In this document: in pieces, positions 15,858-22,736 of the stretch
Position numbering within the stretch: the stretch's first letter is position 1
How the letters are laid out: each line of letters begins with the position of its first letter
DNA from: Clostridiaceae bacterium
GTDB lineage: Bacteria > Bacillota > Clostridia > Lachnospirales > Lachnospiraceae
Assembly: GCA_902362865.1 (NCBI GenBank)
Contig: CABIYE010000009.1
Span: 80,212-108,023, forward strand
Length of the DNA: 27,812 nucleotides
Reading direction: 5' to 3'
Notes under the pieces: generated by a model
What the model saw: the letters and a program-made list of their open reading frames with translations, nothing else
Databases searched by the model: none
Told to the model about the DNA's origin: nothing
Program-made: the position numbers and the translations under genes

Positions 15858-15993
15858 CAAGAAATACAATTTTTGCGCTTATTCTCTACAAAATGGCATG
15901 GTTTGAGAAATTCTTTTATCAAATTTGCTATATTTTTTCATCCGTTTTCCAATTCCAAGTAAAAAGAGAAGTGATTAAGAGAAATTTTTATCG

Positions 15994-16013
15994 TAGAGTA
16001 AGATACTCTACGA
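15994..16013 (-). repeat. Right inverted repeat of the candidate switch
   Basis: Contains the extended palindrome CGTAGAGTA-AGA-TACTCTACG (15992-16012). Its in-frame TAA (15999-16001) closes the reading frame of the downstream LoaP gene and would remain after inversion, so flipping cannot provide an upstream start codon. Confidence 0.85.
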
Positions 16014-16028
16014 AAGAGAGGGGTTACT

Positions 16029-16541
16029 ATCTGGTACATTTTTCACTTTCCCAATATAAAAGAACAAGAGATTTTACGAATCTGCGACAGGCATTCTGAT
16101 AAACAAATTCTTCAGGATGCTTTTGTGCTGACTTACGAGAGAATGCGAAAGTACGAGGGCGCCTGGCATTTGGAAAGATGGAATCTGTTCCCCGAGTGTG
16201 TGGTTTTTGAGTGCCGGGGAGAAGAGGCGCTCACGCAGGCACTGCAGATACTGCATAGGGAACTGCCCCTGGCAGAAACAGGTGAAAAAGAGATCTTTTC
16301 GGTTGGAGAAGATGAGGAAAGGATTCTAAGAGAAATCTTCGGGAGTGAAAAGAACCTGCCTATGTCAAAAGGAGTAATCCGAGGCGGAAGAGTTCAGATA
16401 ACAGAAGGACCGCTTCGGGGCAGAGAGCAGATGATCCGCAAGGTGGATCGGCATAAACGACTTGCATTTTTGAAAATGGAAAATGCTGGAAACGAAATAT
16501 GCCTGAAAGCAGGGCTGGAAATCACAGAAAAGACGGCTTAG
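16029..16541 (+). CDS. loaP: LoaP/NusG-family antiterminator with non-canonical or lost start
   Basis: About 170 residues if read from 16029. The frame opens at 16002 and encodes WYIFHFPNIKEQEI then YERMRKYEGAWH, a recognisable NusG N-terminal (NGN) domain, followed by a KOW domain with the LoaP-like segment ITEGPLRGREQMIRKVDRHKR. The family's expected start just before WY falls on ATC (16029), five bases after a clear AGAGAGGGG ribosome site; no ATG, GTG or TTG precedes GTG 16125. Starting at that GTG (AGGA seven bases upstream) would give 138 residues lacking the first half of the NGN domain. LoaP proteins act on RNA polymerase to promote readthrough of long biosynthetic operons. The usual LFPGY motif is degenerate (LFPECVVF). 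Possibilities are ATC initiation, a start-loss mutation, or a shortened regulator. Confidence 0.75.
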   Translation: MWYIFHFPNIKEQEILRICDRHSDKQILQDAFVLTYERMRKYEGAWHLERWNLFPECVVFECRGEEALTQALQILHRELPLAETGEKEIFSVGEDEERILREIFGSEKNLPMSKGVIRGGRVQITEGPLRGREQMIRKVDRHKRLAFLKMENAGNEICLKAGLEITEKTA

Positions 16542-16556
16542 AGAGAGTCAGGGAAA

Positions 16557-17201
16557 ATGGGAGTGACAAAGGCAATGGAAGAGAACTGGTATATTTTATT
16601 TGTTCAGTCAGAAAGACAGAGCCGTATTTGTGACATCCTGTGTGAAGAAGGAGTAAATGCATTCCTTCCCATGATGGAGTATTACCGTCGGGATATGAAA
16701 GGAATAACCCGAAAACCGATGTTCCCGGGGTATATATTTGTCCGGACGGAGCTTGTGCAGAAAGAATTTGATAACTTGGTAGAAGCGCTGCGGGGAAGAT
16801 GCTGGGGATTCATCAAACAGTTAAAGGACGCAGGTGCGGCAGCTATGCGTGCAGAGGAAATAGAATTTTTCCGCTTCTTATTGGATGAATCGGGATTGGC
16901 AAGAATGTCTTATGGTTATTTGCGCAAGCAGGAAAATGGCAGGGATAAGGCAGTGATTACAGAAGGTCCGCTGCAGTATTTTGAAGACCGCATCGTAAAA
17001 GTAGACCGTCACAACCGATGCGCATGGATGGATTTTGCATTTATGGGACGGAAGGTGCAGGCGGGATTGACGATAGAGAATGCTCCTGGGAAACCGGTTT
17101 GCCCGAAAGAAGCGGTCTGTGGAGAAGGCGGCTCTGTGGTGTTGGCAGATGGGTTTGAGTTGAATATAGAAGAATTGAAAAGCAAGATGAATCAACTGTA
17201 G
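16557..17201 (+). CDS. Second LoaP/NusG-family antiterminator
   Basis: 214 residues. The N-terminal NGN domain (WYILFVQSERQSRICDIL, then MFPGYIFVR near residues 57-65) and the C-terminal KOW segment (ITEGPLQYFEDRIVKVDRHNR) identify a specialised NusG paralog of the type that controls polysaccharide operons. It starts 15 bases after the first LoaP gene, so both are probably on one transcript. A later ATG (16575) just before ENWYILF is an alternative start. The KOW loop is altered compared with the first copy (GPLQYFED instead of GPLRGRE), and the protein has an extra C-terminal tail of about 35 residues. Two unlike paralogs in tandem suggest division of labour, for example one antagonising the other as UpxZ does to UpxY in Bacteroides; this is analogy only. 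Confidence 0.88.
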   Translation: MGVTKAMEENWYILFVQSERQSRICDILCEEGVNAFLPMMEYYRRDMKGITRKPMFPGYIFVRTELVQKEFDNLVEALRGRCWGFIKQLKDAGAAAMRAEEIEFFRFLLDESGLARMSYGYLRKQENGRDKAVITEGPLQYFEDRIVKVDRHNRCAWMDFAFMGRKVQAGLTIENAPGKPVCPKEAVCGEGGSVVLADGFELNIEELKSKMNQL

Positions 17202-17205
17202 TCGG

Positions 17206-17294
17206 TTTACCACACAGGGGAAGCATTTGAACATAGCGGAGCCGGGGAACCACACCTGGGAGGTGCGGGTGGCGAAGCTATGTCATTTGGTAAA
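17206..17294 (+). promoter_or_regulatory. Folded RNA leader before the polysaccharide genes
   Basis: Nested complementary segments: TTTACC (17206-17211) with GGTAAA (17289-17294); ACATAGC (17231-17237) with GCTATGT (17277-17283); CCAC (17250-17253) with GTGG (17269-17272); or, using part of the same bases, CACCT-GGG-AGGTG (17253-17265). This is the position where LoaP- or RfaH-type antiterminators find their RNA or DNA signals, between the regulator gene and the structural genes. No T-run follows, so it is not an ordinary terminator. A role as a LoaP-recognised leader is inferred from position and shape. Confidence 0.6.
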
Positions 17295-17320
17295 AATTCA
17301 AAAGCTGAAAGAGTGATTAT

Positions 17321-17845
17321 ATGAAATCAATTTTGATAATTGGTGCCGGCGGTCATGGGCAAGTAGTTGCAGAAATTGCAGAAGATTGTGGATATTTAAA
17401 AATTGATTATCTTGATGATAACAGTGATTTGGCTATCGGCAAGATTAACGAAATGGATAAATTTAGAAGTGAATATGAAGAGGCGTTTGTTGGGATAGGT
17501 AACAATGAGTATCGTGGACAACTTCTTGAAAAACTTCTTCGCTTTGGATATAAGGTTCCCTTACTCATACATCCATCGGCGTATGTCAGCAAGACCGCCA
17601 ATATGGGGATGGGTACGATTGTCGAACCGGGAGCAATTATTAATGCGCATTCTGTTATTGGTGAGGGAACAATTATTGGTTCAGGCGCTGTAGTTGATCA
17701 TAATGCAGTAATTGGTCAGTGTAGCCATATTAATTCGGGAGCAATCGTAAAAGCCGGTGTTCGGATTGAAAGTTATCGAAAACTTGAAGCTGGAGAAATC
17801 GGTTCGGGTTACGAATCTGCAATTATAAATAAAAACGGAGAGTAA
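17321..17845 (+). CDS. NeuD/PglD-type sugar O- or N-acyltransferase
   Basis: 174 residues, shorter than the usual 200-220 of the family. An N-terminal Rossmann-like substrate-binding part begins IIGAGGHGQVVAEIAEDCG (about 5-23). Left-handed beta-helix hexapeptide repeats follow (HPSAYVSKTANMGMGTI, then repeats to about 165), including the VDHN segment with the conserved histidine near residue 127. Family members acetylate amino- or hydroxyl groups of sugars such as UDP-4-amino sugars (PglD) or sialic acid (NeuD). The substrate here cannot be read from sequence. It is the first structural gene of the operon and precedes the sugar-transferase fusion by four bases, fitting modification of the first sugar placed on the lipid carrier. 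Confidence 0.85.
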   Translation: MKSILIIGAGGHGQVVAEIAEDCGYLKIDYLDDNSDLAIGKINEMDKFRSEYEEAFVGIGNNEYRGQLLEKLLRFGYKVPLLIHPSAYVSKTANMGMGTIVEPGAIINAHSVIGEGTIIGSGAVVDHNAVIGQCSHINSGAIVKAGVRIESYRKLEAGEIGSGYESAIINKNGE

Positions 17846-17849
17846 GAAT

Positions 17850-20800
17850 ATGTCTATCGATAAAGGAAAAATTGGAAAATTGATAGGAATTACAGTTGCG
17901 GTTATGAGTGCGGCATGCGTAAGCTTATTGCTTATTGCAAAGAATAAGAAAGCAAATTATGTATATGAGGACGAACCAGAAGAAAAAAATCCATTAGAAG
18001 GTAAAAAAGTTGTCTTTATAGAAGATGAAAATGATGCAGTAAATGCAGATGGAGTGAAAGGTCATCTGGAAGTTGTAGGTGAGGAAAAATATAACCCTGG
18101 TTTTTATGATAAGTACATAAAGCGGGGATTGGATATTTTCTTGTCTTTTGGAGGGTTGGTAGTATTAAGCCCAATTATGGGGACTATTGCATTGGCAATT
18201 AAAATGGAAGATCCGGGACCTGTTTTATTTACACAGAAAAGGATAGGTCAAAATAAAAAATATTTTAAGCTTCATAAGTTTAGAAGCATGCGTCTTGATA
18301 CACCCCATGATGTCCCGACGCATCAGTTAGAAAGACCAGATCAGTACATAACAAAAGTTGGGAAATTTATTCGTGCGCATAGCCTGGATGAATTACCTCA
18401 GATTTGGGATATCTTTATAGGAAATATGTCTGTGATAGGACCGCGCCCGGCTCTCTGGAACCAGGATGTGCTGACTGCTGAAAGGGATAAATATGGCGCA
18501 AATGATGTAAAGCCGGGACTTACCGGCTGGGCGCAGATCAATGGGCGGGATGAACTGGAAATTGCGGATAAAGCAAGGCTGGACGGGGAGTATGTAGAGA
18601 AGCTGAGCCTCGTTATGGATGTCAAATGCTTCCTGGGAAGCTTGCATGTTTTTCGGAGCGATGACAGTGTGGTTGAAGGCGGAACGGGAGAGATAAAAAA
18701 GGTTGGACGCCATTATACAGAGAGTAAAAGTGACGCAGAGCTTATCGGTAAGATTGGCTTTGGCGAGACGGTTTCCGTTGATCGGGATGCTCACAAAAAG
18801 GTTTTAATTACCGGAGCAGGCTCCTATATCGGAGAATCTTTTAAAGCCTATGCTGAAAAAAACTATAGCGGGAATTTCTCAGTCGATTCTGTTGACATGA
18901 TTGACGGCTCCTGGAGAGAAAGGGATTTCTCCGCGTACGATATTGTTTACCATGTTGCAGGCATCGCCCATGCCGATGTGGGCAATGTATCGGATGAAAC
19001 AAAAGAAAAGTATTATGCGGTAAATACCGATCTGGCGGTAGAGGTTTGTCAGAAAGCGAAAGCGGAGGGCGTAAAAGAGTTTCTATTTATGTCCTCTATG
19101 ATTGTCTATGGAGAATCCGCGCCCTTTGGGGTTAAAAAGATCGTAGACGAACACACGGTTCCGAATCCGGCGAATTTTTATGGAGACAGCAAGTTGCAGG
19201 CAGATGCGGGAGTAAGAGAACTGGCGGATGATAATTTCAAAGTAATTGTCCTTCGGCCACCGATGATTTATGGAAAAGGAAGTAAAGGAAATTATCCTAC
19301 ATTGGCTAAATTTGCGAAGAAACTTCCTATATTTCCGAAGGTAAAGAATGAACGGTCTATGCTGTACATAGAGAATCTGTGCGAATTTCTCTGCCAGACC
19401 ATGCTCGTGGACGTGGAGGAAAACGCGGTTGTACTGCTTCCACAGAATGGCGAGTGGACGAAAACCAGCGAAATGGTGGAGGAGATTGCGGAAGTATCGG
19501 GCAAGAAGATCTGGGAAATAGGAGTTTTGAATCCGGCAGTATCCGTTGCCAGCAGGATACCGGGAAAGATCGGAGGGCTGGTAAATAAGGCGTTTGGGAA
19601 TATGGCTTATGCGCATGAGATGAGTGAATATCTTGGAATGGATTATCAGGTGGTTGGACTGCGAGAGAGCATCATGCGTACAGAAGGTACGGTGAACGAA
19701 CCGAATAACCGGCCTAAAGCTCTTATGCTGGCTTCCGTTGCTTCTATGATAGATCTTTTCAATACGGATAATATTAATATCCTTTTGAAACTTGATTATG
19801 ATGTGGATGTTGCAACAAATTTTGAATTCGGCTCTATTACCAGTCAGGTGAGGGTAAATGAATATAAGAAAGAATTGATTGATAAAGGAATTGGCGTGTA
19901 TCATATTCCCATTCCAAGAAGCCTTTCTATGGTGAAAGAAATAATTGATTCCTATAATATGGTGAAGAAGTTAGTTGATGAAAAATGTTACCAGGTTGTT
20001 CATTGTCATTCACCTATTGGTGGTGTTATCTGTCGTATGGCTTGTAAAGATTCCAGGAAGAAATATGGTACAAAAGTAATTTATACAGCACATGGATTTC
20101 ATTTTTTTGAAGGAGCAAGCAAGAAAGCATGGGCAGTTTTTTATCCGGTTGAAAAATTTTGCTCGCACTATACAGATGTGCTTATTACAATTAATCGCGA
20201 AGATTATAGGAATGCTCAGAAGTTCCATGCTAAAAAAGTCCAATATGTACCTGGTATTGGTATACATACAGATGAATTTAGAAGTGTGGAAATAAATCGT
20301 AGCAGTAAGCGGTCGGAATTTGGATTTGATGATGATGATTTTGTTTTTATGAGTACAGGACAGATTTCTGTTCGTAAGAATCATGAAGTTGTCATACGAG
20401 CACTTGCGAAGATTGAAAAAGCAAATGTAAAATATCTAATCGTAGGATTTGGCGAACTCGAGCATCAGTTAAAGAAGTTGGTTGTAGAACTTGGGCTGAA
20501 CAGTCGAGTCGTTTTTGCAGGTTACCGTGACGATGTCAAAGAATTGCTTCATACGGTAGATGCATATGCCTTTCCGAGTTTGCAGGAAGGTTTACCGGCT
20601 TCTTTAATGGAAGCTATGTCAGTAGGACTTCCGGTAATTTGTAGTCGAATCAGAGGTAATGTTGACCTTATTGAGAATGGTAAGGGCGGCTTTATCTATG
20701 ACTGCCATGATGTTAATGGATTTGCTGAAGGTATGAATAAAATTATCGGGGGTGCTGGAAGAAACATGGGCGCAACTAATATTGAGACTATGAAAAAGTT

Positions 20801-20858
20801 TGATATTAGTGCAGTTAATGAAATTATGGAGCGGATTTATAAAAATGCAATCGTATAA
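17850..20858 (+). CDS. Three-domain fusion: phosphoglycosyl transferase, SDR epimerase/dehydratase and GT4
   Basis: 1002 residues in one open frame. Residues 1-80: a membrane segment (12-30) and an acidic linker. Residues about 85-290: bacterial sugar transferase (WcaJ/PglC type) with the KRGLDIFLSFGG membrane hairpin, KMEDPGPVLFTQKRIG, KFRSMRLD, DELPQIWD, SVIGPRP and PGLTGWAQINGRD; it would load the first sugar-1-phosphate onto undecaprenyl phosphate. Residues about 315-610: extended SDR with TGAGSYIGES (321-330), SSM and YGDSK (444-448), a nucleotide-sugar epimerase or reductase. Residues about 622-1002: GT4 with GxxxxRKN-like ISVRKNHE and the E-x7-E donor site in EGLPASLMEAMSVGLPV. GT4 homologs normally start near PKALMLASVASM; an in-frame GTG at 19692 could allow separate translation. 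Composition changes along the gene suggest recombination. Confidence 0.85.
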   Translation: MSIDKGKIGKLIGITVAVMSAACVSLLLIAKNKKANYVYEDEPEEKNPLEGKKVVFIEDENDAVNADGVKGHLEVVGEEKYNPGFYDKYIKRGLDIFLSFGGLVVLSPIMGTIALAIKMEDPGPVLFTQKRIGQNKKYFKLHKFRSMRLDTPHDVPTHQLERPDQYITKVGKFIRAHSLDELPQIWDIFIGNMSVIGPRPALWNQDVLTAERDKYGANDVKPGLTGWAQINGRDELEIADKARLDGEYVEKLSLVMDVKCFLGSLHVFRSDDSVVEGGTGEIKKVGRHYTESKSDAELIGKIGFGETVSVDRDAHKKVLITGAGSYIGESFKAYAEKNYSGNFSVDSVDMIDGSWRERDFSAYDIVYHVAGIAHADVGNVSDETKEKYYAVNTDLAVEVCQKAKAEGVKEFLFMSSMIVYGESAPFGVKKIVDEHTVPNPANFYGDSKLQADAGVRELADDNFKVIVLRPPMIYGKGSKGNYPTLAKFAKKLPIFPKVKNERSMLYIENLCEFLCQTMLVDVEENAVVLLPQNGEWTKTSEMVEEIAEVSGKKIWEIGVLNPAVSVASRIPGKIGGLVNKAFGNMAYAHEMSEYLGMDYQVVGLRESIMRTEGTVNEPNNRPKALMLASVASMIDLFNTDNINILLKLDYDVDVATNFEFGSITSQVRVNEYKKELIDKGIGVYHIPIPRSLSMVKEIIDSYNMVKKLVDEKCYQVVHCHSPIGGVICRMACKDSRKKYGTKVIYTAHGFHFFEGASKKAWAVFYPVEKFCSHYTDVLITINREDYRNAQKFHAKKVQYVPGIGIHTDEFRSVEINRSSKRSEFGFDDDDFVFMSTGQISVRKNHEVVIRALAKIEKANVKYLIVGFGELEHQLKKLVVELGLNSRVVFAGYRDDVKELLHTVDAYAFPSLQEGLPASLMEAMSVGLPVICSRIRGNVDLIENGKGGFIYDCHDVNGFAEGMNKIIGGAGRNMGATNIETMKKFDISAVNEIMERIYKNAIV

Positions 20859-21885
20859 TCCTTTGGTAAGTATTATTGTTCCCGTATATCATGTTGAAAA
20901 GTATTTTTCACAATGTGTAAATAGCTTACTTAATCAAACATATAGAAATATAGAAATAATATTGGTTGATGATGGAGGAGATGATACATGTCCTTCTTTG
21001 TGTGATTCATATGCGGCGCAAGATGATAGAGTGAAAAGTATTCACAAGAAAAATGAGGGACAGTCCTTTGCACGGAGAACGGGGTTTGAAGCATCTCAAG
21101 GTGAATATATTATGTATGTTGATTCGGATGACTGGATTGATGCTGAAACTATTGAATATTGTGTAAACAACATTGATGGGGCAGAAGTTGTTTGTTTTGG
21201 ATACAAACGTATTTATAATAGTCGAGTTTTTATGACACCGTTATTTGCAAGTGATAGAGATTTATCCGGTCAATATATTCAACGGCGTATGGTGGGGTTA
21301 GTTGGAAATGAGCTATCACATGTAGAGGAAGCAGATCGGCTAGTTACAATGTGGGGAAAACTCTATAGCAGAAAGATTGCATCAAAAGGAGTATGGATTA
21401 GCGAACGAGAAGTTTGCACATCTGAAGATGCATTGTATAATCTTTTTGCTTTTTCAGAATGTGATGTTGTTAGATATGTAAATAAATGTTTCTACAATTA
21501 CAGAAAAACAGATAACGGTACGACAACAAGAAAATATCGACCTAGAATGTTTGAACAGTGGAAGTTATTATTTCATTATTTAGATAATTACATAAAAGAA
21601 TGCGATGAGGACTTTCATATCGCATTAGAAAATCGAATTGCTCTTTCTCCAGTTTCGCTAGGACTTAATGAGATTTGTAATCCAGAAGGTTTTTTTGCTG
21701 GTGTAAGAAAAATGAAAAAGATTCTTCAAGATGATGAAATAGTGCATGCATATCAGAAACTTGAGTTTCAATATTTTCCAATAAAATGGAAAGTGTTCTT
21801 TTATATGTGTAAGTTAAAGACTGCATTACCACTTATGTTCATGATAATTATGATTAATAAAATGAGAGCTTTGTTTTCAGAATAA
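20845..21885 (+). CDS. Family 2 glycosyltransferase
   Basis: 346 residues from the ATG at 20845, which overlaps the last codons of the fusion gene, so the two are translationally coupled; an earlier in-frame ATG lies deeper inside the fusion gene and gives a non-homologous tail. The GT-A fold is clear: PLVSIIVPVYHVEKYF (about 6-21), NQTYRNIEIILVDDGGDD, and the metal-binding DSDDWID near residues 94-100. The C terminus ends in a hydrophobic segment (about 322-338) that may hold it at the membrane. It adds one sugar to the lipid-linked repeat unit; donor and acceptor are unknown. The DNA is clearly AT-rich compared with the household genes. Confidence 0.9.
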   Translation: MQSYNPLVSIIVPVYHVEKYFSQCVNSLLNQTYRNIEIILVDDGGDDTCPSLCDSYAAQDDRVKSIHKKNEGQSFARRTGFEASQGEYIMYVDSDDWIDAETIEYCVNNIDGAEVVCFGYKRIYNSRVFMTPLFASDRDLSGQYIQRRMVGLVGNELSHVEEADRLVTMWGKLYSRKIASKGVWISEREVCTSEDALYNLFAFSECDVVRYVNKCFYNYRKTDNGTTTRKYRPRMFEQWKLLFHYLDNYIKECDEDFHIALENRIALSPVSLGLNEICNPEGFFAGVRKMKKILQDDEIVHAYQKLEFQYFPIKWKVFFYMCKLKTALPLMFMIIMINKMRALFSE

Positions 21886-21899
21886 GGTGTATATAAATT

Positions 21900-22736
21900 A
21901 TGAGAAGTCCAAAAGTATCAATAATTATGGGAATATTCAATTGCGAAAGGTATTTGGGGGATGCAATCGAGTCAATATTATCCCAGACTTTTAGTGATTG
22001 GGAATTCATCATGTGCGATGATGGATCGAGCGATCGAACTTTACAGATTGCCGAGAAATATAAATTGAAATATCCGAAAAAGTTTGTAATTTTAAAAAAT
22101 GAAAAGAATATGGGATTGAACTATACTCTTAACAAATGTTTGGCAGTTGCAAACGGTGAATATATTGCTCGAATGGATGGCGATGACATATGTGCTCCTA
22201 CTCGTTTAGAAAAAGAAGTGATATTTTTAGAAAATCATCCGGAATTTGCATTAGTCAGCACAGAAATGGTTATGTTTGATGAGCTGGGCGATTGGGGAAT
22301 AAAGAAGGTTATTGAAAGACCTTCAAAAAATGATTTTTGTCGACATACACCCTTTTTTTGTCATGCAGCTGTAATGATTAGAAAGAGAGTGTTTCAAGAA
22401 GTGGAAGGATATACTGTTGACCCTAAATTACTTCGTGTTGAGGATTGCCATTTGTGGTTCAAAATTTATGGAAGAGGTTATGTTGGCGCAAATATTTCAG
22501 AACCCTTATATAAGATGCGTGATGATAGAAATGCAACTAATAGAAGAACATTTAAAGCCCGAATGAATGGTATATATGTTATGTGGATAGGGTTTCATTT
22601 GCTTCAGATGCCTTGGTATAAATATTGGTATGTTCTTCGTGGGGCAGTACTTGAGTTAGTAAAGTGTATAATTCCGTTATCAGTTTATGAATTTTTACAT
22701 AAAAGAAAGTTTGATCGGAGTGTATCAAATGAATAG
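21900..22736 (+). CDS. Family 2 glycosyltransferase
   Basis: 278 residues, a compact GT-A enzyme. PKVSIIMGIFNCERYLGDAIESIL opens the nucleotide-binding fold; FIMCDDGSSDRT gives the first aspartate pair, and ARMDGDD (about 90-96) is the metal-binding motif. A tryptophan- and tyrosine-rich hydrophobic stretch near 225-255 probably touches the membrane. The ribosome site is weak (AAGGTG), typical of genes within this AT-rich operon. It overlaps the polymerase gene by eight bases. It would add an internal sugar of the repeat unit; specificity is not predictable. Confidence 0.9.
   Translation: MRSPKVSIIMGIFNCERYLGDAIESILSQTFSDWEFIMCDDGSSDRTLQIAEKYKLKYPKKFVILKNEKNMGLNYTLNKCLAVANGEYIARMDGDDICAPTRLEKEVIFLENHPEFALVSTEMVMFDELGDWGIKKVIERPSKNDFCRHTPFFCHAAVMIRKRVFQEVEGYTVDPKLLRVEDCHLWFKIYGRGYVGANISEPLYKMRDDRNATNRRTFKARMNGIYVMWIGFHLLQMPWYKYWYVLRGAVLELVKCIIPLSVYEFLHKRKFDRSVSNE

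Larger units (their letters stand above)
15781..16013. promoter_or_regulatory. Candidate invertible promoter segment (phase-variation switch)
   Basis: A 20-base inverted repeat, left arm 15781-15800 and right arm 15994-16013, matches at 19 of 20 positions (one A/T difference at the fourth base) and encloses 193 AT-rich non-coding bases. Each arm is itself palindromic, AGAG/CTCT around a 7-base core TATCTTA (left) or its complement TAAGATA (right), the layout of a tyrosine-recombinase crossover site. The best internal promoter faces leftward, away from the polysaccharide operon; flipping would place its -10 at about 15960-15965, with transcription starting about 57 bases before the first LoaP gene. 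Size, position and promoter content match invertible promoters ('invertons') known upstream of capsule loci in gut bacteria. No recombinase gene lies in the window, so one would have to act in trans. Confidence 0.7.

Noticed and set aside
15785..16012. The two AGAGTA/TACTCT palindromes as ordinary terminators or repressor operators
   Set aside because: No T-run follows either one. Two operator copies remain possible, but near-identity over 20 bases in inverted orientation around a promoter fits an inversion site better.
15768..16099. Small open frames inside the candidate invertible segment
   Set aside because: They are short, AT-rich, lack ribosome sites and resemble no known protein; the region reads as promoter DNA.
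16125..16541. GTG 16125 as the natural start of the first LoaP gene
   Set aside because: It would remove the first part of the NGN domain although 32 further codons with clear NusG-like sequence and a better ribosome site lie upstream. It is kept as an alternative in the feature entry.
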